From: Ustilaginoidea virens
Taxonomy: Eukaryota > Ascomycota > Sordariomycetes > Hypocreales > Clavicipitaceae
NCBI RefSeq assembly: GCF_000687475.1
Contig: NC_057320.1
Coordinates: 2,108,001 to 2,172,000, forward strand
DNA: 64,000 nucleotides
Direction of reading: 5' to 3'
Shown: positions 1 to 11,055 of the stretch, piece by piece
How positions within the stretch are numbered: position 1 is the stretch's first letter
Layout: each line of letters starts with the position of its first letter
Made by a program: the position numbers and the translations under genes
Notes under the pieces: model-generated
What the model saw: the letters and a program-made list of their open reading frames with translations, nothing else
Databases searched by the model: none
Told to the model about the DNA's origin: nothing

Positions 1-2092
1 TTTTAAGTAGCTGAATACCTATATACCCTAGTCGTATATACCAAATGCCGGCTAATTATAATAGCTTCTGATATTCATTAGCTGCTATAGGGGCAGAAAT
101 AGGGCTAGTAGCCACTATGAGATTTTCGCTAGTCGTAATAGCGGGATTTTCGCTAATCGTAATAGTAGGCTCTTCACTAGTCGTAATAGCGGGAATAGCA
201 GGAGAATTAATAGTAGGGCTAATAGCCTCTATAGGGTCTTCGCTAATTATAATAGCAGAAGGTTAGGTAGTAGGGCTAATAGCCTCTATGGGTTCCTTAC
301 TAATCGTAATAGTAGGAATAGGGATAATAGTAGTATCCTCAGGATTACTATAATTAGCAGGGTTAGTAGGGCTAGGGACCTCTACTATTATACTATTAGT
401 AACAGTATAATAGCTATATAGTTAATGTAGCAGTAGTATATCTATTCCTTTCTATAGAAGGAAAAAGCTGTATTTTTCAAAGTTAAAAATGCCGATACAT
501 TTACGGCTTACTAACCAAAGCTGATTTTTAATTAATACCCCTTTAACGGCATAGTGTTTTACACCGCTAATAATATTAATATCTAAGGTAGGAATATATA
601 GTGTATTCTTAAGCTCTATAATACCCTATTTCGTAGGATTAATGCCCTGTAGCATAGTAAATCGTACTATGCCCTAACTAGTAGGGGAAATAGGGTTACC
701 ACTAGTAGTAATAATAGGCTTATCATTCTTCTTAAAGTAGTGAAAAATAGTAAAATGTTTCTTATCATTGACAATATAATAAGTAGAGCCTATATCATAA
801 AGGAGGGCATTCTTAGGGGTCTTACCGCCTGATTTAGCACTATAGCTTATAGCTAAGGGCTGGTTATCAGTAGATATAGTAGAAGAAAAAGAATAAGATA
901 TATTAGTATCCTAGGTACTATAGTTGCCTATATTAAAGGCCTCAACATCTTGCTAATTACTGCTAAAGTCTTGTTTCTTCTTCTATTGCTACTTTTTTTT
1001 CCTATTATTAGTAGAATTATTCTTACTATTATTAGTAGAAGCGGCATTAGTAGACCCTTTCTTAGGGTCCTTAAAAGCCTTAAGCTGCTTAGGGTTATTA
1101 TTAGCAGCTACCTTATTAGACCCTTTAGAACGCTATTCTTCTAGTAGGTCAACTATAAAATACTAGAGGTTAAATTTGCTACTATTAATAATACCTTAGG
1201 CGCTATAAGCCCGAATCATAGACCGTTAGCGTTCCGTCCAGCAATTAAATACCCCCTCTACAGCCCAAAGGTACTAATTAATTTAGTTAAAAGAGTCGAT
1301 CTTAGAACCTAAGATTCTAAGGCGAAAAATATAGCTATTAAATTCGCTATTAAAAGCCTCTAAAGTGCCTTTATAACCGGTAAATATAAGGGTGTGAAAG
1401 GTAGGGTATAAGTATACCCGCTATACTTCTAGTAAGTGACAATACTAGGCCACTAGTAAAAGGTAGGCTTCCTCCGGGTCATTATACCAATCTATAGCTT
1501 CTATAGCTTCTTTACTACAGCTATTCTTTAGTATTAATAGTAGAAGTGCCTGCTTAGACTTATTAAAATGCCTTACTATAGAAGGGTTATTAACAAAATT
1601 AGCTATTTTAAAGGCCCGAAGTTATATTATAAGGGCCTGCTTCCACTAATCGAAATTATAGGGGCTTTTTAGCTTTTAGGATTCTTTAAAACGGTTGGCA
1701 GTTTTAGCTAATTTTTTAATAGCCCTATTACTAATTTGATTGGTAATAGTTGTTATTGGTGCCGTTATAGTATAAATAGGTTCTTTACCCTTATATTTTG
1801 TAGTAGTAGAAGGTTAGTCGATTTCTATAACGTTAGCCTTATTATTATCATTCTTAGTAGTAATCGTTTTAGTAGAAGGTCTAGCTTTAGTAGCTTTAGT
1901 AGGCTCCTTATTAGTAGCCTAAGTAGCCTAGATATCGTTATTTTGCCTACTAACTAGGCCCTATATAATGTTAATTAGGGTATTCATCTAGGAATTTATA
2001 TCGTCTATATCCAGCTGTAGTTATATAGTGGGATCAGCTTCAGAATCGGAATCTATAGGGGACTTATAGGTAGAAGGCCCTGACTATGCCAT
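1..2092 (-). pseudogene. C1 gag-pol polyprotein, N-terminal part (gag, protease, start of integrase), broken
   Basis: The ATG at 2092 matches the start in C2 (4605) and C3 (59121). In order: gag (about 2092 to 1150), a Lys/Asn/Ser-rich linker (about 1140 to 930), and a copia protease with the active-site motif Asp-Ile-Gly-Ser (Asp codon 796-794). After a low-complexity Thr/Pro/Ile stretch comes the start of the integrase zinc-binding region at the very left edge. There both expected His residues read Tyr (CAT to TAT). The frame is maintained but carries many TAG/TAA at Gln or Trp positions, the third codon among them. Known for copia elements: one polyprotein gives capsid, protease, integrase and reverse transcriptase. 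This copy cannot make it. The reverse-transcriptase half is outside the window. Confidence 0.85.
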
Positions 2093-2784
2093 TATAGTAG
2101 TAAAAAGTCGTTGCAAAATAGTGCCGATAGCTGTAAAAACAGAGGAATAACCAGCTAAATAGCTAGCAAAATAGTCGAGTAACTAGTAAAGTAGCTAGTA
2201 AAATTGTCGAATAATATAAAAGGTAACCGCAGAGTATAGCAGTAGGTCTCAATATAAAAGGACAGATGCCATAGACATTGTGCAAGTCCGTACTATAGCG
2301 TTGGTATTCAAGGTGCTTATATGGTGCCGTAATATAAAGGTGCCGTAAGTGCTGTAGGTGCCGTAGGTGCCGTAGGTGCTATAGGTGCCGTAATATAAAA
2401 GGTGCCGTAAGTGCCATACCAGAAGTGCTATAAGTGGGAGAGTATAATAGGTGCCGTATAGTGCAGTAGGTATCGTACACTAGGTGCAAAGGTGTTATAC
2501 AGTAGTATAGTGTGATAAATATCACACTATAAAATCCGTAGGTGCTATAGGTTACACCGAAAATAACGTAAAGTTACGCTAAAAGTGCCGTAAGGTTACG
2601 CCGTAAGTTGCCATTAGGTACGCCGTTGATTGCCGTAGGGTAATACTATAGATAATAAAAGGTAAGCTAAAGGTGATAAGGGTAAGCCGAGAATACCAAA
2701 GGATAGCTATATTAGTAGTATTAATAAGTAAAAGAGACCAAAGAGTGAATATAAAAAGGTAAGGTAAAAACAAAAAAGTAAAAA
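2093..2784 (-). repeat. C1 untranslated leader with short GTGCCGTA-type repeats
   Basis: No coding signal. About 2330-2480 holds many copies of a 9-10 bp motif around GTGCCGTAG (plus strand), with variable spacers. The same array is in the leader of C2 and, on the other strand, C3, so it belongs to the element and not to the target. Confidence 0.7.
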
Positions 2785-2799
2785 CCTAGGCTCATAACC
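2785..2799 (-). other. Primer binding site of C1
   Basis: Directly inside the 5' LTR the minus strand reads GGTTATGAGCCTAGG. The first 11-12 bases are complementary to the anticodon arm of eukaryotic initiator tRNA-Met (GGGCUCAUAACC), the half-tRNA primer known from Drosophila copia. The unmutated G at the sixth base from the end of the motif shows the ancestral form of the GGTTATAAGCCC seen in A1, C3 and E. Confidence 0.65.
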
Positions 2800-3552
2800 T
2801 ATTGCAATTCTTAAGGTCACTATAAAAGCAAAGCCTTACTAGCTAGCTAGATGGCATAAGACTATCTGCGACCTATGAACTAATCTTAATATAATACTAG
2901 ATTTTTCACTAAATCCTAAGACTATATAAGTGCTATAAAGCAGGGCAAGTGTAAAAGCAAGGCAAATATAAGATAACCAGAAAAACGCAGGGAAGGTAAG
3001 AAGTTAAGAGGCATATAGTGCATTAACAGACTCGATTGTGCTGCCCTTTTACTATCTAGAAAGAAGGGGGAAAGCTATCCTATATATACACGAAAGAGGG
3101 GTGGGCCCAGGCATCCAGGGTAGCCAGTAAGAGAGCTCCCCGTAATGCTCGTCACTAATTCCGCTATATCCGACTAACCCCGCTATATTCGGCCTTTCCA
3201 GCCACCCTAGCCACCGCACTAGTAATTAGTCACCGCACTAGTAACTAGCCACTACGCTAGTGACTAACCACCATACTAGTAGACTAGCCACCACACTAGT
3301 AGACTAGCCACCACGCTAGTAGGCCGCCACCACGCTAGTAGGCCACCACGCTAATTTAGCAATGCCACACCTTTTTAATAAGGCCTACCTTACTTGGTAT
3401 ACAGTAATAATCCACTGAAAATCCTTAAGGTAAAAGGCAAAGGCCTAAGGTAAGACTACCATAAGTCTAAGAGGCGGTATAATGGTCAGAAGGTTAGTAG
3501 GCCAGTAGGGCATTAGGCCAGCAGCCTAGTAGGCTACTATAGGATTTTAACA
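2800..3552 (-). repeat. C1 5' LTR (753 bp)
   Basis: Ends match the other C LTRs: TGTTAAAATCC at the 5' end and ...GCAATA (from ...GCAACA by C to T) at the 3' end. It contains the C-family tandem block of CCACCACGCTAGTGACTA-like units (about 3190-3360). Confidence 0.88.
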
Positions 3553-3594
3553 AGTATACTTTCTAACAGTGTTCTGAGTCACTATTTTGCAATA
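3553..3594 (+). repeat. Last 42 bp of an A-family LTR
   Basis: Matches the terminal 42 bp of the A LTRs (ends at 36255 and 43014) with transitions only, ending GCAATA for GCAACA. It is wedged between C1 and C2. Best reading: an A element inserted in C2, then C1 inserted in that A LTR. The remainder should lie left of the window. Confidence 0.8.
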
Positions 3595-4605
3595 AGGGTT
3601 ATTATTAGCAGCTACCTTATTAGACCCTTTAGAACGCTATTCTTCTAGTAGGTCAACCATAAAATACTGGAGGTTAAATTTGCTGCTGTTAATAACACCT
3701 TGGGCGCTATATGCCCTAATTATAAAGCGTTGGCGTTCCATCCAGCGGGTAAATACCCCCTTTACAGCCTAAAGGTATTAGTTAACTTGGTCAAAAGAGT
3801 TAATCTTAGAACCTAGAATTCTAAGGCGAGAAATATAGCTGTTAAATTCGCTGTTAAAAGCCTCTAAAGTGCCTTTATAACCGGTAAATATAAGGGTGTG
3901 AAAGGTAGGGTATAAGTGTGCCCGCTGTACTTCTAGTGAGTAGCAGTACTAGGCCATTAGTAAAAGGTAGGCTTCTTCTGGGTCATTATACCAGTCTATA
4001 GCCTCTGCAGCTTCTTTACCACAGTTATTCTTTAGCATTAGTAGTAGAAGTGCCTGCTCAGACTCATTAAAGTGCCTTGCTATAAAAGGGTCGTTAATAA
4101 AATTAGCTATTTTAAAGGCCCTAAGTTATATTGTAAGGGCTTGCTTCCACTGGTCGAAATTATAGGGGCTTTTTAGCTTCTGGGATTTCTTACAGCGGTT
4201 GGCAGTCTTAGCTAATTCCTTAATAGCCCCATTACTAATTTGGTTGGTGATAGTTGTTATTGGTGCCGTTATGGTATTAAGAGGCTCTTTACCCTTATAT
4301 TTTATAGGGGTAGAAGGTTGGTCGATTTTCATAACGTTAGCCTCATCATCATTATTCTCTTTAGTAGTAGTCGTCTTAGTAGAAGGTCTAGCTTCAGTAG
4401 CTTTAGTAGGCTTCTTATTAGTAGCCTGGGTAGCCTGGGTAGCCTGGGAATCGTTATTTTGCCTACTAACTAGGCCCTGTATAAGGTCAGTTAGTATATT
4501 CATCTGGGATTTTATATCGTCCATATCCAGTTGTAGTTGTGCATTAACATCAGCCTCAGTATCGGATTCAGGGACCTTATAGGTAGAAGACCCTGATTCT
4601 GCCAT
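3595..4605 (-). pseudogene. C2 gag, truncated
   Basis: The ATG at 4605 is chosen because the start MAE followed by a Ser-Thr-Tyr-Lys-Val stretch is shared with C3; a TTG-initiated extension to 4614 is not conserved. The first 160 codons (4605 to 4126) are open: an acidic N-terminus, a predicted helix rich in Gln/Leu/Met, then a Thr/Lys/Ala-rich linker and the start of the capsid-like gag domain. Beyond 4126 the frame continues with TAG/TAA codons to 3595, where the A remnant cuts it. This is the longest open gag in the window and a useful reference for the family. It encodes a structural particle protein, not an enzyme. A plus-strand ORF over 4199-4582 is its shadow. Confidence 0.85.
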
Positions 4606-5434
4606 TATGGGCAAGAAAGTTTTAAAAATCCGTTGAAAAATGGTGCCGATAGTTGTAATAACAGAGGAATAACTAGCAGAGGAATAACTAGCTAAATAGC
4701 TAGCAAAATAGTCGAGTAACTGGTAAAATAGCTAGTAAAATAGTCGAATAACTGGTAAAATAGCCAGTAAAATAGTCGAATAACTAATCGGATTGCCAGT
4801 ATATATAGTGGCTAGTAGCCTACTATAAAAAATAACTGCAGATTATAGCGGCCGGTCTCAATATAAAAAAGCACAGATGCCGTAGGCGTTGTGCAAGTCT
4901 GTATTATAGCGTTGGTATTCAAGGTGCTTATATGGTGCCGTAATATAAAGGTGCCGTAAGTGCCGCAGGTGCCGTAAGTGCCGCAGGTGTCGTAGGTGCC
5001 GTGGGTGCTATAGGTGCCGTAATATAAAAGGCGCCATAAGTGCCGTACCAAAAGTGCTATAAGTGGAAGAGTATAACAGGTGCCGTATAGTGCAGTGGGT
5101 GTCATGCACTAGGTGCAAAAGTATTTTACAGTGGTATAGTGTGGTAGATATCACACTATAAAATCCGTAGATGCTGTAGGTTACGCCGAAAGTAACGTAA
5201 GGTTACGCTAAAAGTGCTGTGAGGTTACGCCGTAAGTTGCCGTTAGGTACGCCATTAATTGCTGCAGGGTAATACCGTAGGTAATAAGGGTAAGCTAAAG
5301 GTAATAATAGGTAAGCTGAAGTTAATAAGGGTAAGCCAAAGATACCAAAGGATAGCTATATTAGTAGTACTAATAAGGAAAAGAGACTAAGAGGTGAATA
5401 CAAAAAAGGTAGGGTAAAAATAAAGAAGTAAAAA
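4606..5434 (-). repeat. C2 untranslated leader with tandem GTGCCGTA-type repeats
   Basis: Non-coding. About 4925-5110 holds an array of 9-10 bp GTGCCGTAAGTGCCGCAG-like units; 4675-4790 holds a second array of about 29 bp units containing AATAGTCGA and AACTGGT/AACTAG. An open frame across the first array (4812-5105) is only the repeat read as Thr-Tyr-Gly. Confidence 0.7.
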
Positions 5435-5449
5435 CCCGGGCTCATAATC
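5435..5449 (-). other. Primer binding site of C2
   Basis: Minus strand GATTATGAGCCCGGG directly inside the 5' LTR: initiator tRNA-Met anticodon-arm complement with one G to A change, keeping GAGCCC intact. Confidence 0.65.
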
Positions 5450-6136
5450 TATTGCAATTCTCAAGGTCACTATAAAAGCAAAGCCTTACTAGCTAGCTAG
5501 ATGGCATAAGACTATCTGCGACCTGTGAACTAATCTTAGTATAATACTACATTTTTCACTAAGTCCTAAGACTATATAAGTGCTATAAAGCAGGGCAAGT
5601 GTAAAGGCAAGGCAAATATAAGATAACCAGAAAACGCAGGGAAGGTAAGAAGTTAAGAGGCATATAGTGCATTAATAGACTCGATTATGCTACCCTTCTA
5701 CTATCTAGAAAGAAGGGGGAAAGCTATCCTATATATACACAAAGAAGGGGTGGGCTCAGGCATTTAGGGTAGCTAGTAAGAAGGCTCCCCGTAATGCTCA
5801 CTTGCCACGTATACAATACATCAGCAGCCCCACTATATTGGGCCTTTTCAACCACCCTAACCACCGCACTAGTAACTAGTCACCGCACTAGTAACTAGCC
5901 ACTACGCTAGTGACTACCCACTACACTAGTGGACCAGCCACCACGCTAGTAGACCCACCACGCTAATTTAGCAATGCCACACCTTTTTAACAAGGCCTAC
6001 CTTACTTGATATACAGTAAATAATCCACTGAAAATCCTTAAGGTAAAAGGCAAGGGCCTGGGTTGGTAAGACTACTGTAAGTCAAAAAGGCGGTAAGAAG
6101 GCCAGCAGCCTAGTAGGCTACTATAGGATTTTAACA
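5450..6136 (-). repeat. C2 5' LTR (687 bp)
   Basis: Same termini as the other C LTRs. The shortest C LTR here because it has fewer units in the CCACCACGCTAGTGACTA array (about 5860-5970). Confidence 0.88.
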
Positions 6137-8883
6137 GATACTGCTATTAAGAACGTAGAAGGGGATATTACCGAATATCATTGGAACATTCAATATACCA
6201 AAAATATAGCAGAGCCTACGCTAAAGTTTACCATATGCTTCTTATCAGTCGCCTCGATAATTAAGGACTTTTTTAATCTCATTAGGGCCTTTGCTTAACC
6301 TAGGCCTACTATTAATAGGCCGGAAGCGCTAATATCCAGAAGGATTCTACAGAAGGTATAATGACTATAGCGTTCTTCTTCTAAAAAGGCAGAATTACGG
6401 TCTAATAGTAAGGGCATTCAGAAGGGGTTAATCTATAAGAAGGCGTATCGGCATGATTTATCTTGCAGGACTTATAATATCTCGATAGATAATAACGGTT
6501 TAGCTTATATAGGGGCTTAGAAATACTAAGTGGCTATAATTTGCAGTATGGCAGCCTTCTCTGCATTCTATTATATATCCCCTACTATTATTACCTCGAT
6601 ATTACCGATAATATCGTTAAGGTTAGCCTCTACTTCTTTTTTAAGGCCTTAGGGGCCGGGCTCTTTATATTCCTAGAAGAAAATATAGAATTTCTTATTA
6701 TTAGGGGTAGTACGGTAGGATCGGTTCTTTATCTATCGGTACTTTAATTTTTATTGCTCTTTAGCAGAGTAGTTAGATAATTAATACTCTAATTTATTGC
6801 AAATAAAGCATCTTTTTTAACGGGGCCTAGTTAAAAAGGCGCGATTCTATTATTGCCATTGGTACTACTGCTGTGGGCCGAATCGGCATTAAGGGCGGGA
6901 TTAACTATATTTACGGTCCGTAAATAACGCCATATTATTATTAATAACATCAGTATTATAATATTAAAGAAAGTAATATTATTAATTTATATAGATCGAT
7001 TCGTAAATAGAGAGGGATCGCCATAGATTAGTAGCGAGACCTTCGAATATAAAGGCATAGCAATATAAGGCCTGACTATACTTAGGAGTATCCCTTATAG
7101 CGTTAAAAACCTATCGGTGAAGCTCTATATCAGCTATAAAGGGGGGAAAAAGACTATAATATAGGCATTAAAGTTCTTCCAATAAGATATTAAGGCATTC
7201 CAGCTTTAACTTATCGGGGTACTTCGCGATAGTTAATTAGAGTATTATTCTATTCTAATAGTGCAAATAGAATTGCTCTATGCTCTTATTTTCGAAATAG
7301 CTCTTAACTTTACAAACCATATCGTTAAAAGTGAGGGCATCGCAAATGCATTTGATATTATCAAAGTAATATATCTTAGTATCGCCGATTAGTATAATTT
7401 AAAAAGCTCTAGCGAATGCATAATCGGGCAATCCTAATAGGCGGCATTTGCTCTTAAAGGAGATAACTTTTAGTATAATAAAGTTATCTATTTTGCCGCT
7501 ATATCTATCCTCTATACGATAACTGCATAAGAGGTTAGATATCTTCTTTAATATATTACTAAACCCGGTTCGGGAATAATCTTTTTAGTTAAACCCGGCC
7601 TTTATATAGGCTTTTTAGGTATAATCTTCCGGAGGGTATTCTAGAACAGCTTATTGGTTATCTTATAGTAGGCTAACGGGATCTCTTATAGGGTTATCCT
7701 ATAACCCGGGTCGGTCCGGGTTTATTAGTACTCCCGTTAAAACCATCCGTTCATCGGCCTAAGTAGGCCGATATTAGCGGGAAGGGCCGGATACTATACT
7801 TATTTTTAGCATTATCAGATAAGGCGTTTAGGCCCGATATCTGGTATTAGGGGCGGTATTAGCATTAGCTTAAAGGGTATTATCGTTATTAGGGTCCTCT
7901 ATTAAAGGAAGCATATCATCGGGGCCTATAACCCGACCTTTATTAGGCCTACTTTAGCCTTAAGAGGTATTAAGATAGCCGCCTCAGCTAAGGGTATAAT
8001 CCCTAGGTTAATATATTTGATCGGGTCAGTCTTATAGGCTATAATCATCAGCTGTTGTATATTATTATTAATAACAAGAGCTTTCCCCTATTTTCAATAG
8101 CAGCCTATTATAAATAGGTATCTTCCCTTTTAGTTATGAAGACCGGCTTCTTTCTTCTTTAGTAGGGGTAAAGGCAAAAGTCTTTTTCGATATAGAGGGG
8201 GGGACGATAAGTTATTATAAATATAATCGTGCTATTAGTATTACGAAGTCTTTTAGCGTTAATAGGGCTTATAAAAGCTATAGCGAGAGCTTTAGCGAGG
8301 ATATTCGTATAACTGTTATAGGGGCTCGTATTAATAATGATTATCGTAATGGGGGCCTTATGCATATATATAAGGGTATATTTTAGAGCCTTTATATCTC
8401 TTACTTAGTATTACCAATAGGTAGTAAGGCTTCCCTAGTAGGGTTAAGCCGGGATAAGAATACCTTATAAGCAAATTGCTAGGTTATTTCCTCTTAAGGC
8501 CATTATAAGTTTTATTACTATTAAAGGCACTTAAGTAGAGTTGGTATTATTAGGGAACCCGATACTCCAATATATACGCCGCGTTCCCGTAATATTGAAC
8601 GGAAATGCCGTAGAACCTGAATATTAATGCGGCTAAATAAGGCTTTATTCTACTTGCTATAATCCTCGCAGAATTATTCCTAAAGGTTATTATCTAAATA
8701 GGTATTTTCCTCGTAAGTATCTATAAAGAAGGCAATACGGTTATATAGCTATATATCTATAATATTATTAAAGTTGATAGGCTCTATCGTATTAGTCTAA
8801 TTATGGTTAAAAAGTAAGGCAAATCGTTATATTCTCTTAGGTAGCTCTCGTAATTATTGTAATAATAATGATAATAAGGCCAT
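6137..8883 (-). pseudogene. B0 polyprotein N-terminal half: gag, zinc knuckle and protease region
   Basis: Starts with ATG GCC at 8883, the only B copy here that keeps the ATG; B1, B2 and B3 have ATA at the same place. Gag runs to about 6750 and includes the conserved capsid-like block (homologous to 53570-53990 in B1). A degenerate Cys-x2-Cys zinc knuckle lies near 6800, then the pre-integrase and protease-like block, cut at 6137. The frame is scattered with TAG/TAA at Gln positions. It is more degraded than B1 or B2, in keeping with its place as the outermost, oldest element. The short ORFs 6541-6747 and 8159-8365 are fragments or shadows of it. Confidence 0.8.
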
Positions 8884-8961
8884 AATATTAAGAGGAGGGT
8901 TTAAAGAGGGGGGGGGATATATTACAAGGAGTATAAAATTCAATCTTATAAAGAGTATAAG

Positions 8962-9701
8962 TATTGCAATTCTAAAGGTCACTATAAAGCAAAGCCTTAC
9001 TAGCTAGCTAGATGGCACAAGACTGTCTGCGACCTGTGACTTAATCTTAGTATAAATACTAGATTCTTCACTAAGTCCTAAGACTATACAAGTGCTATAA
9101 AGCGAGGCAAGTGTAAAGGCAAGGCAAATATAAGATAACCAGAATAACGCAGGGAAGGTGGGAGTTAAGAGGCATATAGTGCATTAACAGGTTCGATTAT
9201 GCTACCCTTCTACTATCTAGAAAGAAGGGGAAAAGCTATCCTATATATACACGAAGGAGGGGTGGGCCCAGGCATCTAAGGTAGCCAGTAAGAAAGCTCC
9301 CCGTAATGCTCGCTATGCCACGTATATAATACGTCAGCAGCCCCACTATATCCAGCCTTTCCAACCACCCTAACCACCGCACTAGTAATTAGCCACTACG
9401 CTAGTGACTAACCACCACGCTAGTGACTACCCACCACACTAGTGGACTAGCCACCACACTAGTAGGCCGCCACCACACTAGTAGGCCCACCACACTAATT
9501 TAGCAATGCCACACCTTTTTTAATAAGGCCTACCTTACTTAATATACAGTAAATAATCCACTGAAAATCCTAAGGTAAAAGGCAAAGGCCTAAGGTTGGT
9601 AAGACTACCGTAAGTCCAAGAGGCGGTATAAGGACTAGAAGGTCAGTAAGCCAGTAGGGCATTAGGCCAGCAGCCTAGTAGGCTACTATAGGATTTTAAC
9701 A
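8962..9701 (-). repeat. Solo C-family LTR (740 bp) with TSD ATAAG
   Basis: Begins TATTGCAATTC and ends GATTTTAACA on the plus strand, the full C LTR. Flanked by ATAAG at 8957-8961 and 9702-9706. No internal sequence on either side, so the element was lost by LTR-LTR recombination. Sits in the leader of B0. Confidence 0.92.
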
Positions 9702-9948
9702 ATAAGATTCAAAAGGGCTTTTATCTATAGTAGTAAAAAAAAGAAAGGGGTAGAATAGGAAGAGGTTATAAATCATTCTTCCTAGATACTAAGGGTATCT
9801 TTAAAGATCGCGATATTTAATATAAGTTTCTTCCTCGTAATAGACGAGGAGAAGGAGAGGTTATAAATCATTCTCCCTCTAGTTAGTATAGCCGAGAAGG
9901 CTCGACTGCCTCTTTATAATTAGTATCTTACTAATCTATAATACACCG
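9702..9948 (-). other. B0 leader, continuation
   Basis: Matches the B2 leader (45000-45310) in minus orientation up to ACACCG at 9943-9948, then the LINE begins. No coding. Confidence 0.75.
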
Positions 9949-10476
9949 CCTTAAGGTTAAAAAAAAACTTTCGCGATTTTGCCCGCACCTAGGTAGCGGC
10001 ATAGAACCGCCTCTAAAATTAATTCTAATATTTCTAATCGCTTTTTCTCGTCTGTTTACCCCCCTCGCCTATAGCATATCGCGTCTAGGGAGTAGGCGCG
10101 GCGGGCGCAAACGAAGTAATAGATATCAATAGAGGGAATAGGGGCGGTATTATATATAGCCGCTATAACCCGACCACTACGATTGCAAATAGTATACAGT
10201 ATCACCAGACCGAGACTAAGCCTACCTAGGGGTGGATACAACTTATAGCTAATATTATTAAAGACTTTATAAAAGAGCTATAAAACTATATCCCCCTAGC
10301 GGTACTAAGAAGAGTGCAAGAGGCTATAAATTTTATAGTAGAAACCGCCTAGCAGGAGACTAACCTAGGAAATATCTATACCCCTATTGGAACCCTAATG
10401 CAGATAATTAAAACTATAATTAATAAGGCTATATAAAATCTCCTAAAGATCGCGCCAGCCCTTACTATATAGGCAT
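9949..10476 (+). mobile_element. L1 segment 1: 5' end and ORF1 start of a Tad1-like LINE
   Basis: Matches the 5' end of L2 (19015-19510): the leader with CGCGATTTTGCCCGCACC and then the ORF1 N-terminal helical region (Lys-Glu-Leu...Pro-Leu-Ala). Broken by E at 10476; GGCAT is duplicated at 10472-10476 and 17384-17388. The exact 5' boundary is approximate. The minus ORF 10056-10241 is a shadow. Confidence 0.78.
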
Positions 10477-11044
10477 TATCAAACGGTTTTCGCCTGCTAA
10501 GATAATGCAGTATGCAAAGGATAAAGGCAGTGAAATGGTAAAATCGCAGGAAGGTAAAGTAACGGCACAGATAAGATACGAGACTAAGGCGTAGGGACAA
10601 TCTAATGTGCATTAATTCTGCATACTTGCTTGCATGCATACATCCATACTTCCTTCCCACTATTTGGGTAGGAATATCTAGGGATTTAAATACATAATAT
10701 TCCAATATAAAACATCCCTAGTGAAATCAATCTAACGTAAATATCGTGACTATACTGTGATATCATAAATATGTGGCGAAATGTGCATTTGTAGTGCATC
10801 GAGATTTGCAATAATAAAGTGGTGTGATCAATTTGTGATGCATTATACATTTGCGCGTGAAGGAATATATGTAAGTACTGGGTACTTAACTTTACTAGCA
10901 GCCGCTATATAAATATAAGTACTGAATACTTAATACCTTTTTCAATCTGATGATGCGGCGATGCGTAGGAATTATCGGCGATAGATATCCAAAAATAATA
11001 AAATAAATAAATAAAATAAATAATAAATGTTTTTCATTCTCATA
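10477..11044 (-). repeat. E 3' LTR (568 bp)
   Basis: Pairs with 16816-17383. Contains an (AAATA)n-like stretch (10990-11030). Minus ORF 10376-10705 arises from the LTR alone and recurs in the other LTR. Confidence 0.92.
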
Positions 11045-11055
11045 TACCCCCCTAG
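11045..11055 (-). other. E polypurine tract
   Basis: Minus strand CTAGGGGGGTA abuts the 3' LTR, where plus-strand priming occurs in LTR elements. Confidence 0.6.

Larger units (their letters stand above)
1..3552 (-). mobile_element. C1: Ty1/copia-type LTR retrotransposon, 5' part, minus strand
   Basis: Read on the minus strand this is 5' LTR (2800-3552), primer site, a repeat-rich leader, and gag-protease-integrase start running off the left edge. It is collinear with C2 (3595-6136) and C3 (50318-62307). It sits in the last 42 bp of an A-family LTR; only one side of its target site is visible (AGTAT at 3553-3557). The rest of the element lies outside the window. Confidence 0.88.
3595..6136 (-). 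mobile_element. C2: Ty1/copia-type LTR retrotransposon, 5' part, minus strand
   Basis: 5' LTR 5450-6136, primer site, leader, and gag until it is cut at 3595 by the A remnant. Right flank GATAC (6137-6141) continues straight into B0 polyprotein sequence, so C2 inserted into B0. Confidence 0.87.
6137..9948 (-). mobile_element. B0: copia-type element, gag-protease part and leader, minus strand, interrupted
   Basis: Collinear with the 5' half of B1 and B2. Left side cut by C2; a solo C LTR (8962-9701, TSD ATAAG) interrupts the leader; right side cut at about 9948 by LINE L1. Its 5' LTR is not in the window, as expected if it lies beyond the far end of L1. Confidence 0.82.

Noticed and set aside
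2579..2773. Small hydrophobic ORF shared with 51118-51333 as a possible envelope-like or accessory protein of family C
   Set aside because: Lies in the repeat-rich leader between primer site and gag, composed of the direct repeats; the C2 counterpart is not open. Kept only as a leader feature.
4199..4582. 127-codon plus-strand ORF, hydrophobic, could look like a membrane protein
   Set aside because: Antisense of the C2 gag frame, which has the family support.
6137..9948. A host gene on the minus strand near 8159-8365
   Set aside because: The stretch aligns with gag of B1, B2 and B3; the small ORF is out of the gag frame.
10376..10705. ORF of 109 codons with a near twin at 16634-17044
   Set aside because: Both lie in the two E LTRs; not a duplicated gene.
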